DNA of 64,000 nt from an uncultured Fusicatenibacter sp. (GTDB lineage Bacteria > Bacillota > Clostridia > Lachnospirales > Lachnospiraceae), in NCBI GenBank assembly GCA_902493585.1, contig CABUPZ010000003.1, positions 20,477 through 84,476 on the forward strand, in the 5' to 3' direction. Made by a program: the position numbers and the translations under genes. This document shows, piece after piece, positions 24,656-32,146 of this stretch; positions within the stretch are counted from its first letter, which is position 1, and every line of letters begins with the position of its first letter. Under the pieces are notes generated by a model. It searched no databases and was not told the origin of the DNA. It saw nothing but the letters and a program-made list of their open reading frames with translations.

Positions 24656-26386
24656 ATGAAAGCAAAAAAATGTATCGCTCTATTACTTACAGCGTCTCTT
24701 ACGGCATCGTTGTTTTCCGCCTGTGGGGCGTCAAATAACGATTCCTCTTCATCGGGAAGTGAATCGATCGGTTCATCGGCATCATCGGGAGATACAGATG
24801 TGACCGAGGACGGAGGAGACCCTGCGTTTCAGAAATTTCCTGAGGTTGTCGAGGTTCATATCGGACAGGCAGTGAGCACCACCGATTCGCTTCCTGAAGG
24901 GCTGAGTGTTGAAAATAATCAATATACAGATTATCTTCTGGAAAACTTTAATATTAAAGTAGTCGTTGACTGGACTGCAGCTTCCGGAAATGACTATACT
25001 CAGAAAGTAGCGTTATGTATCGCCAGCAATACCCTTCCTGATGCAATGACAGTGTCAAGAGAATATATGCTGAAGGCAGCGAATGCGGGACAGTTGTATG
25101 ATATTACCGAACTGTTTCAAGAAATGCAGTCAGACCAGGTGAAAGAGGTCATGGATTCCACCGGAGGCCAGGCGATTGAGGAGAGCAGTGTGAATGGAAA
25201 GCAGTATGCAATTCCTGCTGTCGAAGTGGAGACTGCGGGCGTTCAGGTGGTTAATGTAAGGCAGGACTGGCTGGATAAATATGGTTTGGAAGCGCCGAAA
25301 ACTCTGGAAGATGTGGAAAATATAGCAAAGGTATTTGCGGAAGAAAAACCGGCCGGAGAAGATACTGTGCCAATCGCAGGACCGGACAAGAGTACGAACA
25401 GCTATACAAATTTTCTGGAAACGGGGACGACAACCTGTGGGTTTGATGCTGTATTTTCAGCAAATGACGCATATCCCGGTATTTTTTTAGAAGATGAAAA
25501 TGGAAATGTTACCTATGGAACGGATTCTGATGAAACTCGTGAAACTCTGGAACTCCTTGCGGATTGGTATGAAAAAGGATATATCGATCCGGAAATGGGA
25601 ACAAGAGATTCTTCCATTGAATTAATCAATTCTGGAAAGGTCGGAATGTTTTTCGGTGCATGGTGGATGGTTGGATATGGAATTGGTGACGCTTACAGAA
25701 ATGACCCGGATGCCAATTGGCAGTCTTATCCGATTCTCACTGATGAAGGGAAATGGAATGTGAAACTTGGATCTGCAACAACAGGTTATTGCGTCATTAA
25801 CAAAAATGTTTCTGAAGATGTTGCCAAAGCAATTATTATTATGGCGAATGTGCTGTTGAGGGATGAGAGTAAATTTGATGTGTCCGAACAGCCGCTGAGT
25901 TTTTGGCCGGTACGTACATTGATGGCGCCTGCAGATGAATGTGAATACACATATCAGGAATTGATGAAGGTTCTTGATGGAACCACATCCCCGGAAGATT
26001 ATCAGGGAGTATCGACGGCATATAAACTTCTCGCAAGTGATGTGGCGATGGTGAAAGAGACGATACCTGGTTATGAGACGGGCAAACAATTGTCAATCAG
26101 TGATTTCAATACGGAAAATTTCGGAAACTTCCAGAGAATGTATTCCCTAATGATCGGAGACAGACCCTACGCAACAACTCCAGTAGACAAGGAGGTCAGA
26201 AGCTGTATCTTCAGCCAAACAGAGACTATGGAGAGTAGATGGGCGAATCTGTGGTCTATGGAAAACGAGATGGTTATGAAGATTATCACAGGAAAATCGG
26301 ATATCAGCGCATATGATGAATTTATTGAAAACTGGATGAATGAAGGCGGAAGTGAAATCCTGGAGGAAGTAGCGGAACTTCAGTAG
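24656..26386 (+). CDS. Sugar-binding lipoprotein of an ABC importer (LplA/YtcQ-like)
   Basis: 576 residues. A lipoprotein signal peptide ends with LFSAC-GAS near residue 22, then a Ser-rich linker. The body is a family 1 extracellular solute-binding protein: VVVDWTAASGNDYTQKVALCIASNTLPD, NARQDWLDKYGLEAP-like segment (VRQDWLDKYGL), GKVGMFFGAWWMV and WANLWS near the end. These large binding proteins go with YesM/YesN and with permeases of the LplB/LplC type. It binds an oligosaccharide outside the membrane; the ligand is not known. AAGGAGG is seven bases before ATG 24656. Confidence 0.88.
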   Translation: MKAKKCIALLLTASLTASLFSACGASNNDSSSSGSESIGSSASSGDTDVTEDGGDPAFQKFPEVVEVHIGQAVSTTDSLPEGLSVENNQYTDYLLENFNIKVVVDWTAASGNDYTQKVALCIASNTLPDAMTVSREYMLKAANAGQLYDITELFQEMQSDQVKEVMDSTGGQAIEESSVNGKQYAIPAVEVETAGVQVVNVRQDWLDKYGLEAPKTLEDVENIAKVFAEEKPAGEDTVPIAGPDKSTNSYTNFLETGTTTCGFDAVFSANDAYPGIFLEDENGNVTYGTDSDETRETLELLADWYEKGYIDPEMGTRDSSIELINSGKVGMFFGAWWMVGYGIGDAYRNDPDANWQSYPILTDEGKWNVKLGSATTGYCVINKNVSEDVAKAIIIMANVLLRDESKFDVSEQPLSFWPVRTLMAPADECEYTYQELMKVLDGTTSPEDYQGVSTAYKLLASDVAMVKETIPGYETGKQLSISDFNTENFGNFQRMYSLMIGDRPYATTPVDKEVRSCIFSQTETMESRWANLWSMENEMVMKIITGKSDISAYDEFIENWMNEGGSEILEEVAELQ

Positions 26387-26451
26387 GAATGCCTGAAATG
26401 ATTTGTAAAAGACCGGAGAATTGAAAGGTTCGGTTTGCAAAAGACAGGAGT

Positions 26452-26485
26452 GGCTGCCTGCGGGAAAACTGTCCTGTAGGCAGCC
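26452..26485 (+). other. Stem-loop between the binding protein and permease genes
   Basis: GGCTGCCT (26452-26459) pairs with AGGCAGCC (26478-26485), extended by CGGG/CCTG pairing. No good T-run follows. Such hairpins protect the upstream binding-protein mRNA and reduce read-through into permease genes. Confidence 0.6.
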
Positions 26486-26559
26486 GTTGTTGTATGAGAA
26501 TCAAGAAGTAAGTTCATCCTAATGAACGAATGCAAATCGAAAAAGGAGGAGGTTTGGCT

Positions 26560-27492
26560 ATGAAAACAGCAGCAGGATTAAAAGTGCGGCCATTTACGAA
26601 AAAAAGAAATTCAAAAACATTTTTTCACTACAATATCATGGTTGCAATCGGAATGTTGTGGTTGGTCTTTTTTAATATCGTACCCATGTTTGGGATTGTT
26701 ATTGCCTTTGAGGACTATGATCCGACACAGGGATTCTGGGGATCGGAATTTGTGGGTTTAGAGCATTTTGAGTACTTATTTTCCATGAGCGACAGTCGTC
26801 GGGTAATTGTCAATACGCTGGTAATCGCAGTGTCAAAGCTGATTCTTAATATTGTTGTTCCACTGGTTTTCGCTCTGCTGCTGAATGAAGTCAGAAAACT
26901 AAAGTTTAAAAAATTTGTTCAGACTGTCGTATACCTGCCTCATTTTTTGTCATGGGTTATTCTTGCCAGTGTACTTTTGGAAATCTTTGGATATCGAGGT
27001 GTTTTTAACTCTCTGTTGTCAGTGTTCGGAGTGGAAGGGAAAATATGGTTTTCAGAAGAAAGTTATTTTCGTCAGCTTGTCATTTTTTCTGATGTATGGA
27101 AAGAATTTGGTTTTAACGCGGTCATCTATCTTGCGGCCTTGACGGGAATCAGTCCGGATTTGTATGAAGCAGCTGCAATCGACGGATGCGGACGGCTGAA
27201 GGCTGTTTGGCATATTACCTTGCCGGGCATTGTCAGCACTATCGTAGTCATGGGTATCCTAGGATTGGGAAACGTATTGAACGCGGGATTTGATCAGATT
27301 TTCAATTTGTACAGTCCGCTGGTATATTCTACTGGAGATATTCTGGATACATGGGTTTATCGAATGGGACTTTTGAATGTACAGTTTTCATTAGCGACGG
27401 CGGCAGGTCTGTTTAAATCGGCAATCAGTTTTCTGTTAATTGTCATATCTTATATTGTTGCGTATAAGGCGGCAAACTACAGAATCTTTTGA
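26560..27492 (+). CDS. Carbohydrate ABC transporter permease (LplB-like)
   Basis: 310 residues with six membrane helices. The EAA loop reads YEAAAIDGCGRLKAVWHITLPGI (about 200-222), the contact site for the ATPase. MVAIGMLWLVFFNIVPMFGIVIAF is the first helix with the family's FxxxPxxGxxxAF pattern. AAGGAGGAGG is seven bases before ATG 26560; the ten-residue longer frame has no site. Together with the next gene it forms the membrane channel of a CUT1-type importer. Confidence 0.9.
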   Translation: MKTAAGLKVRPFTKKRNSKTFFHYNIMVAIGMLWLVFFNIVPMFGIVIAFEDYDPTQGFWGSEFVGLEHFEYLFSMSDSRRVIVNTLVIAVSKLILNIVVPLVFALLLNEVRKLKFKKFVQTVVYLPHFLSWVILASVLLEIFGYRGVFNSLLSVFGVEGKIWFSEESYFRQLVIFSDVWKEFGFNAVIYLAALTGISPDLYEAAAIDGCGRLKAVWHITLPGIVSTIVVMGILGLGNVLNAGFDQIFNLYSPLVYSTGDILDTWVYRMGLLNVQFSLATAAGLFKSAISFLLIVISYIVAYKAANYRIF

Positions 27493-27511
27493 GAAAGGAG
27501 TGGATGCAGAT

Positions 27512-28396
27512 ATGATTCAGGGTAAATCGTTAGGAAGCAGAGTCTTCAACGTATTCAATACAATTCTTATGATTGTACTGGCACTTAGCTGTCTTTATCC
27601 GCTGTGGTATACTTTCTGTCTTTCTATTTCTGACAAAGCGGCGGCAAATTCAGGAATGGTAACGATATATCCCATAGGTTTTTCCTTGGCTTCCTATCAG
27701 GAAATCATGGGCGATATACAATTTTTCAAATCTTTCCTGATCTCTGTAGAGAGAACGGTATTTGGAACCATCGTAACGATTCTGATTCTGGCGATATTTG
27801 CTTATCCGCTATCCAAACCGGCTAGTGAATATCGTCCTAAAAACGTGATCATGTGGATTGTAGTTTTCTGTATGCTCTTCAATGGAGGAACCATTCCCTG
27901 GTATATCACAATGGTAAATTACGGAATGATTGACAGTATGATTGGTTTGATCCTTTGCGGAGGAGTTCCTGTTTTTAATTTAATCCTCCTGATTAACTTT
28001 TATCGGGGACTTCCCAAGGAATTGATGGAAGCTGCCCAGATTGATGGTGCAGGAGTCTGGACGATTCTTTTTAAGGTGGTGATTCCCTGTTCTGTTCCGA
28101 TTTTAGCAACACTCGTTCTGTTTACCAGTGTGGGTTACTGGAATGAATATTTCCAAGGACTTGTTTTGTCCAGCAATGAATCCCACTATCCCTTACAGAC
28201 CTACATAAAACAGATGGTTGTGAATGTCCAAACAACCAATTTGTCGATGGATCAGATAGAAAAAATGGATCAATTGTCCAATAAATCCTTAAATGCTGCT
28301 AAAGTTTTCATTGCTATGATTCCCATGCTTCTGGTTTACCCGTTCCTTCAGAAATACTTCATCAGCGGAATCATGCTGGGCGCAGTGAAAGAATGA
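27512..28396 (+). CDS. Carbohydrate ABC transporter permease (LplC/YtcP-like)
   Basis: 294 residues with six membrane helices. The EAA loop is LMEAAQIDGAGVWTILFKVVIPCSVP near residues 170-195, and the start region (VFNTILMIVLALSCLYPLWYTFCLSIS) matches the YtcP family. The conserved end is YPFLQKYFISGIMLGAVKE. Partner of the preceding permease (19-base gap). No ATPase gene follows; the importer probably borrows a shared ATPase such as the one at 36202. Confidence 0.9.
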   Translation: MIQGKSLGSRVFNVFNTILMIVLALSCLYPLWYTFCLSISDKAAANSGMVTIYPIGFSLASYQEIMGDIQFFKSFLISVERTVFGTIVTILILAIFAYPLSKPASEYRPKNVIMWIVVFCMLFNGGTIPWYITMVNYGMIDSMIGLILCGGVPVFNLILLINFYRGLPKELMEAAQIDGAGVWTILFKVVIPCSVPILATLVLFTSVGYWNEYFQGLVLSSNESHYPLQTYIKQMVVNVQTTNLSMDQIEKMDQLSNKSLNAAKVFIAMIPMLLVYPFLQKYFISGIMLGAVKE

Positions 28397-28712
28397 ACAG
28401 GTCGGTTATGAAAACAGGAAGTTGAAAAGCTTTTTCAAATGAGACATTGCTTTTATGAGGGATCCGAAATTTAATGCTTTAAGGTAATTGTAAATATGAT
28501 TGCAATGATGTATATTGTTTATAATAGTTCCTTGTTTGGGTGAGTATGTTGTTTGGTAATACTTCAATGATATATCATTCATCAGAGGGTGTCTGCTCTT
28601 TTGTGCAATATTGGGAGGTTGTTCATTCATAGCTTCTGAAAAAGAGGTGGAAAGTTAGATGTAGCGGCTGACACAAAAGAGAAAAGACAGAAGAAAATGG
28701 GAGGCAAAAACT
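28397..28712. other. Gap before the GH31 gene
   Basis: 316 bases with no supported gene or strong terminator. A TATAAT at 28520-28525 lacks a good -35. The GH31 gene may be read through from the transporter operon. Confidence 0.4.
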
Positions 28713-30710
28713 ATGAATTTTTTTGAGAAACAGGGCGATGCCCTGCTGTTCCGTCAGAATGGCGAGACGGTAAAAGTAGAACCTTGGATGGCAGACAGCC
28801 TGAGAGTCCGAGCAGGACTGCTCAGTGATCTGGAGCAGGGCAGTGTTGCCCTCCTTCCGAAGGAGGAGACCCCGGTCAAAATCGAAATCGAAGAGAGGAA
28901 GGCTGTGATCACCAACGGAAAAATCACCGCGGTCATGGAGGTACAGCCCTGGGGGAATGCGCTGCAGATGACGTTCTGCAACCAGAAGGGGGAAGTGCTC
29001 CTGAAGGAAATTTCCAATGGCGGCGCGCTGTCTCTGAGAGCGAGACATTACAAGACGCTTCCGGGAGGAAACTTTCACCTGAAAGCGAGCTTTGTCTCTG
29101 ATCCGGAGGAGAAGATTTACGGTATGGGACAATATCAGCAGGAGCGGATGAATCTGAAGGGCTGCAACCTGGAACTGGCACACAGGAATTCGCAGGCGAG
29201 TATCCCGTTCTATGTGTCCAGCCTCGGTTATGGGTTCCTGTGGCACAATGCTGCGATCGGAGAGGTGCATTTCGGAATCAATACTACAGAGTGGGTGGCA
29301 GAAAGTACAAAACAGCTGGACTACTGGATCACAGCCGGGGATAATCCCAAGGAGATTGAGGAAAAATACACGCTGGCGACAGGAAGAGTCCCGGTGATGC
29401 CGGAGTATGGACTTGGCTTCTGGCAGTGCAAACTGCGCTATTACAACCAGGAGCAGGTTCTGGACATTGCCCGGGAGTACAAGAAGAGAAACATCCCGCT
29501 GGATGTCCTGGTCATCGACTATTATCACTGGCCGCGCTGCGGAGACTACCGCTTTGACGAAGAATACTTTCCGGATCCGGAGGCAATGGTAAAGGAACTG
29601 AAGGAAATGGGAATCGAGACGATGGTTTCCATCTGGCCGCAGATCGACTGGCGAAGCGAAAACTATGAGGAAATGAAGCAGCAGGGGCTTCTGGTCAAGG
29701 CAAACTCCGGTGTGGACGTGCAGATGGTCTTCCACGGCAACAACGTCTTTCTGGACGCGACCAATCCGCGCACCAGAGAGTATGTGTGGGAAAAGATCAA
29801 AAAGAATTACGCAGATATGGGGATCAAAACCTTCTGGCTGGATGAGGCGGAGCCGGAATTTACTACGTATGACTTTGAGAGTTACCGGTATTTCGCAGGC
29901 CCTGTGGCAGAGGTCGGGAATATTTATCCGAGAGAGTATGCCCGCATGTTCTACGAAGGACAGAAGGAAAACGGCCAGGAGGATATCGTAAATCTTGCCC
30001 GTTGCGCATGGGTCGGAAGCCAGAGATACGGAGCGCTGGTATGGTCCGGAGATATTTTCTCCAGCTGGGAGGATTTCCGTAAGCAGATCTGTGCAGGCCT
30101 TCATATGGGACTGAGCGGTATTCCGTGGTGGACGACGGATATCGGAGGATTCCATGCGGGGAACATCTATGATGAGGGATTTCGTGAGCTTCTGGTCCGC
30201 TGGTTCCAGTTTGGAGCGTTCTGTCCGGTGATGCGGCTGCATGGAAGCCGCGATCCCCACAGCCCGATCCTCAACAAGGCAGGCGAAGAGCGTGAGTGGA
30301 CAGGCGCAGATAATGAGGTATGGAGCTTCGGTGAGGACAATTATCCTATTTTGGTAAAATATATTCAGCTGCGTGAGTCCATGCGGGATTACACACGCGC
30401 GGCAATGAGGGAAGCACATGAAAAAGGTCATCCGGTCATGCGAACACTGTTTTACGAATTTCCGGAGGACAAAAACTGCTGGGATATCACGGATGAGTAT
30501 CTGTTCGGTTCCGATCTCCTGGTGGCTCCGGTCGTTCAGCCGGGTGCGACGTCAAGAACTGTTTATTTGCCGGCGGGTGTGTCCTGGACCGATATGAGTG
30601 ACGGAAAGGTGTATGCCGGCGGACGTGTCTATGAGATCGACGCGCCGATAGAAAAAATACCTGTATTCCTGCGGGATGGAAAGCAGAGTGAGCTGATCGG
30701 AAAGATCTGA
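28713..30710 (+). CDS. GH31 family alpha-glycosidase (alpha-xylosidase/glucosidase type)
   Basis: 665 residues. A beta-sandwich N-domain (1-210) precedes the catalytic barrel beginning EYGLGFWQCKLRY. The nucleophile is Asp377 in TFWLDEAEPEF, a form seen in alpha-xylosidase-like GH31 enzymes, and the acid/base Asp447 is in WSGDIFSSWEDF; PWWTTDIGGF and MRLHGSRDPH line the active site. No signal peptide, so it acts in the cytosol on sugars brought in by the importer upstream. Exact linkage specificity cannot be read from sequence. GGGAGG lies before the ATG. Confidence 0.9.
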   Translation: MNFFEKQGDALLFRQNGETVKVEPWMADSLRVRAGLLSDLEQGSVALLPKEETPVKIEIEERKAVITNGKITAVMEVQPWGNALQMTFCNQKGEVLLKEISNGGALSLRARHYKTLPGGNFHLKASFVSDPEEKIYGMGQYQQERMNLKGCNLELAHRNSQASIPFYVSSLGYGFLWHNAAIGEVHFGINTTEWVAESTKQLDYWITAGDNPKEIEEKYTLATGRVPVMPEYGLGFWQCKLRYYNQEQVLDIAREYKKRNIPLDVLVIDYYHWPRCGDYRFDEEYFPDPEAMVKELKEMGIETMVSIWPQIDWRSENYEEMKQQGLLVKANSGVDVQMVFHGNNVFLDATNPRTREYVWEKIKKNYADMGIKTFWLDEAEPEFTTYDFESYRYFAGPVAEVGNIYPREYARMFYEGQKENGQEDIVNLARCAWVGSQRYGALVWSGDIFSSWEDFRKQICAGLHMGLSGIPWWTTDIGGFHAGNIYDEGFRELLVRWFQFGAFCPVMRLHGSRDPHSPILNKAGEEREWTGADNEVWSFGEDNYPILVKYIQLRESMRDYTRAAMREAHEKGHPVMRTLFYEFPEDKNCWDITDEYLFGSDLLVAPVVQPGATSRTVYLPAGVSWTDMSDGKVYAGGRVYEIDAPIEKIPVFLRDGKQSELIGKI

Positions 30711-30746
30711 CGAGGCAGGCTTGGAGCAATTAAAAACAGAGTAATC

Positions 30747-30796
30747 AAAAAGAGGGTATTCCAGACCAGAAATCAGGTTTGGAATATCCTCTTTTT
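30747..30796. terminator. Bidirectional terminator
   Basis: AAAAAGAGGGTATTCCA pairs with TGGAATATCCTCTTTTT around a short loop. Serves GH31 and the convergent small gene. Confidence 0.9.
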
Positions 30797-30797
30797 C

Positions 30798-31067
30798 TTA
30801 ATCTTCTTCAATCACCTGAATTTCAAGAAAATCAAAGTCGATTTCTTCGATCCAGTTATCCTGGCGGAATCTCGTTTTGCTGTGGCGTTTGAAATCTGTG
30901 ATATTCGAATCCAGCCAGATCGGAACGGCAAGATTCCACGTGTCGCAGATACTGTTCAGTCCGCGGAAGATTTTGTGCGTCCGGGTTTCATCGGTATCAT
31001 CACAGATCACAAGATCCTTTGCCGTATCCTTGCCGTCATAGACCAGCCGGCCCCAAAGTCGAAACAT
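30798..31067 (-). CDS. Conserved small protein of unknown function
   Basis: 89 residues, no signal or membrane segment. It begins MFRLWGRLVYDGKDTAKDLVICDDTDETRTHKI and ends with an acidic tail. I do not recognise the family; the composition fits a small soluble protein. ATG 31067 has GAAAGGA at a good distance on the minus strand, and a near-perfect promoter lies just upstream (31117-31145), which argues strongly that the gene is real. The longer frame to 31202 would cross that promoter. Confidence 0.75.
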   Translation of the reverse strand: MFRLWGRLVYDGKDTAKDLVICDDTDETRTHKIFRGLNSICDTWNLAVPIWLDSNITDFKRHSKTRFRQDNWIEEIDFDFLEIQVIEED

Positions 31068-31116
31068 ATCCCCAATCCTTTCCGAAAACGCCGTGTTCCG
31101 GCGCCTGTTTTCTGAT

Positions 31117-31145
31117 ACTATAACATGATGGCAGAAGTGTGTCAA
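31117..31145 (-). promoter_or_regulatory. Consensus promoter of the small minus-strand gene
   Basis: Minus strand: TTGACA (31145-31140), 17-base spacer, TATAGT (31122-31117) with TG just ahead of the -10. Confidence 0.85.
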
Positions 31146-31154
31146 TCGGATGCA

Positions 31155-31181
31155 GTAACGTTCCGCGGGCTGAACTGTTGT
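31155..31181. repeat. Dispersed palindrome, copy 6 (27 bases)
   Basis: GTAAC-GTTCCGCGGGCTGAAC-TGTTGT, one base shorter than the others. It lies between two divergent promoters. Confidence 0.6.
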
Positions 31182-31209
31182 GAATTGTTGCGTCAAATGC
31201 ACAGCGCAA

Positions 31210-31238
31210 TTGTTTTTGTTCTGGAAGTTGTGTATAAT
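31210..31238 (+). promoter_or_regulatory. Promoter of the OmpR-type regulator and kinase
   Basis: TTGTTT (31210-31215), 17-base spacer, TATAAT (31233-31238). The leader is about 185 bases and starts with GGAGACA (31250-31256) able to pair with TGTCTCC (31295-31301). Confidence 0.75.
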
Positions 31239-31430
31239 ATTGCGTAATTGGAGACAACGGCTCTGCGCGGCAGGACAAAAGAGAAACGCCAGTCTGTCTC
31301 CTGTTGAAAAATTAAAAGATTATTAAGAGTTTTCGCAAGATGAAATAAAAATTTCACTGCTAAGATATTACCATAGAACATCTGATATCTCATGGCAGAA
31401 ACGAAAGAATTCAGAGAGGTGAATAAAATT

Positions 31431-32126
31431 ATGTACAACATACTGGTTTGTGACGACGATAAGGAAATTGTGGACGCGATTGAGATCTATCTGACCCAGG
31501 AAGGCTATCATATCCTGAAAGCCTATGACGGGATGCAGGCAGTTCAGATGCTCGAGAGGGAGGAAGTTCATCTCCTGATCATTGACGTCATGATGCCGAA
31601 ACTGGACGGTATCCGCGCGACGCTGAAGATCAGGGAGACCAGCAGCATCCCGATCATTATCCTGTCCGCGAAATCAGAGGACGTGGATAAGATTCTGGGG
31701 CTGAACATCGGTGCTGATGACTATGTGACCAAACCGTTTAACCCGCTGGAACTGGTTGCCCGTGTGAAATCCCAGTTAAGACGGTATACCAAGCTGGGAA
31801 CCATGCAGGCACAGGAAAACGCGAATGTTTTTCAGGTCGGAGGACTTGTGGTGAACGATGATCTGAAAGAGGTTACGGTAGAGGGAGAACCGGTAAAACT
31901 GACACCTATCGAGTATAACATCCTTCTTCTTCTGGTCAGAAATCCTGGAAAGGTGTTTTCCATTGAACAGATTTACGAAAACATCTGGAACGAGGAGGCC
32001 ATCGGCGCGGATAACACGGTGGCGGTGCATATCCGTCATATCCGTGAAAAAATCGAGATTAACCCAAAGGAACCCCATTATCTGAAAGTGGTATGGGGAA
32101 TCGGTTACAAGATTGAGAAACTTTAA
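31431..32126 (+). CDS. OmpR/VanR-type response regulator
   Basis: 231 residues. Receiver domain with acidic DDDKE, phospho-acceptor in LLIIDVMMPKLDG (about residue 52), Thr/Ser switch in IIILSAKS and Lys in YVTKPFNP. The C-terminal winged helix (about 135-231) has KLTPIEYNILLLLVRNPGKVFS and NTVAVHIRHIREKIE ... YLKVVWGIGYKIE, the OmpR/PhoB signature. GAGAGGTGA is eight bases before ATG 31431. It is 20 bases ahead of its kinase. Confidence 0.95.
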   Translation: MYNILVCDDDKEIVDAIEIYLTQEGYHILKAYDGMQAVQMLEREEVHLLIIDVMMPKLDGIRATLKIRETSSIPIIILSAKSEDVDKILGLNIGADDYVTKPFNPLELVARVKSQLRRYTKLGTMQAQENANVFQVGGLVVNDDLKEVTVEGEPVKLTPIEYNILLLLVRNPGKVFSIEQIYENIWNEEAIGADNTVAVHIRHIREKIEINPKEPHYLKVVWGIGYKIEKL

Positions 32127-32146
32127 AAAGGAGAACGGGAAAACAG

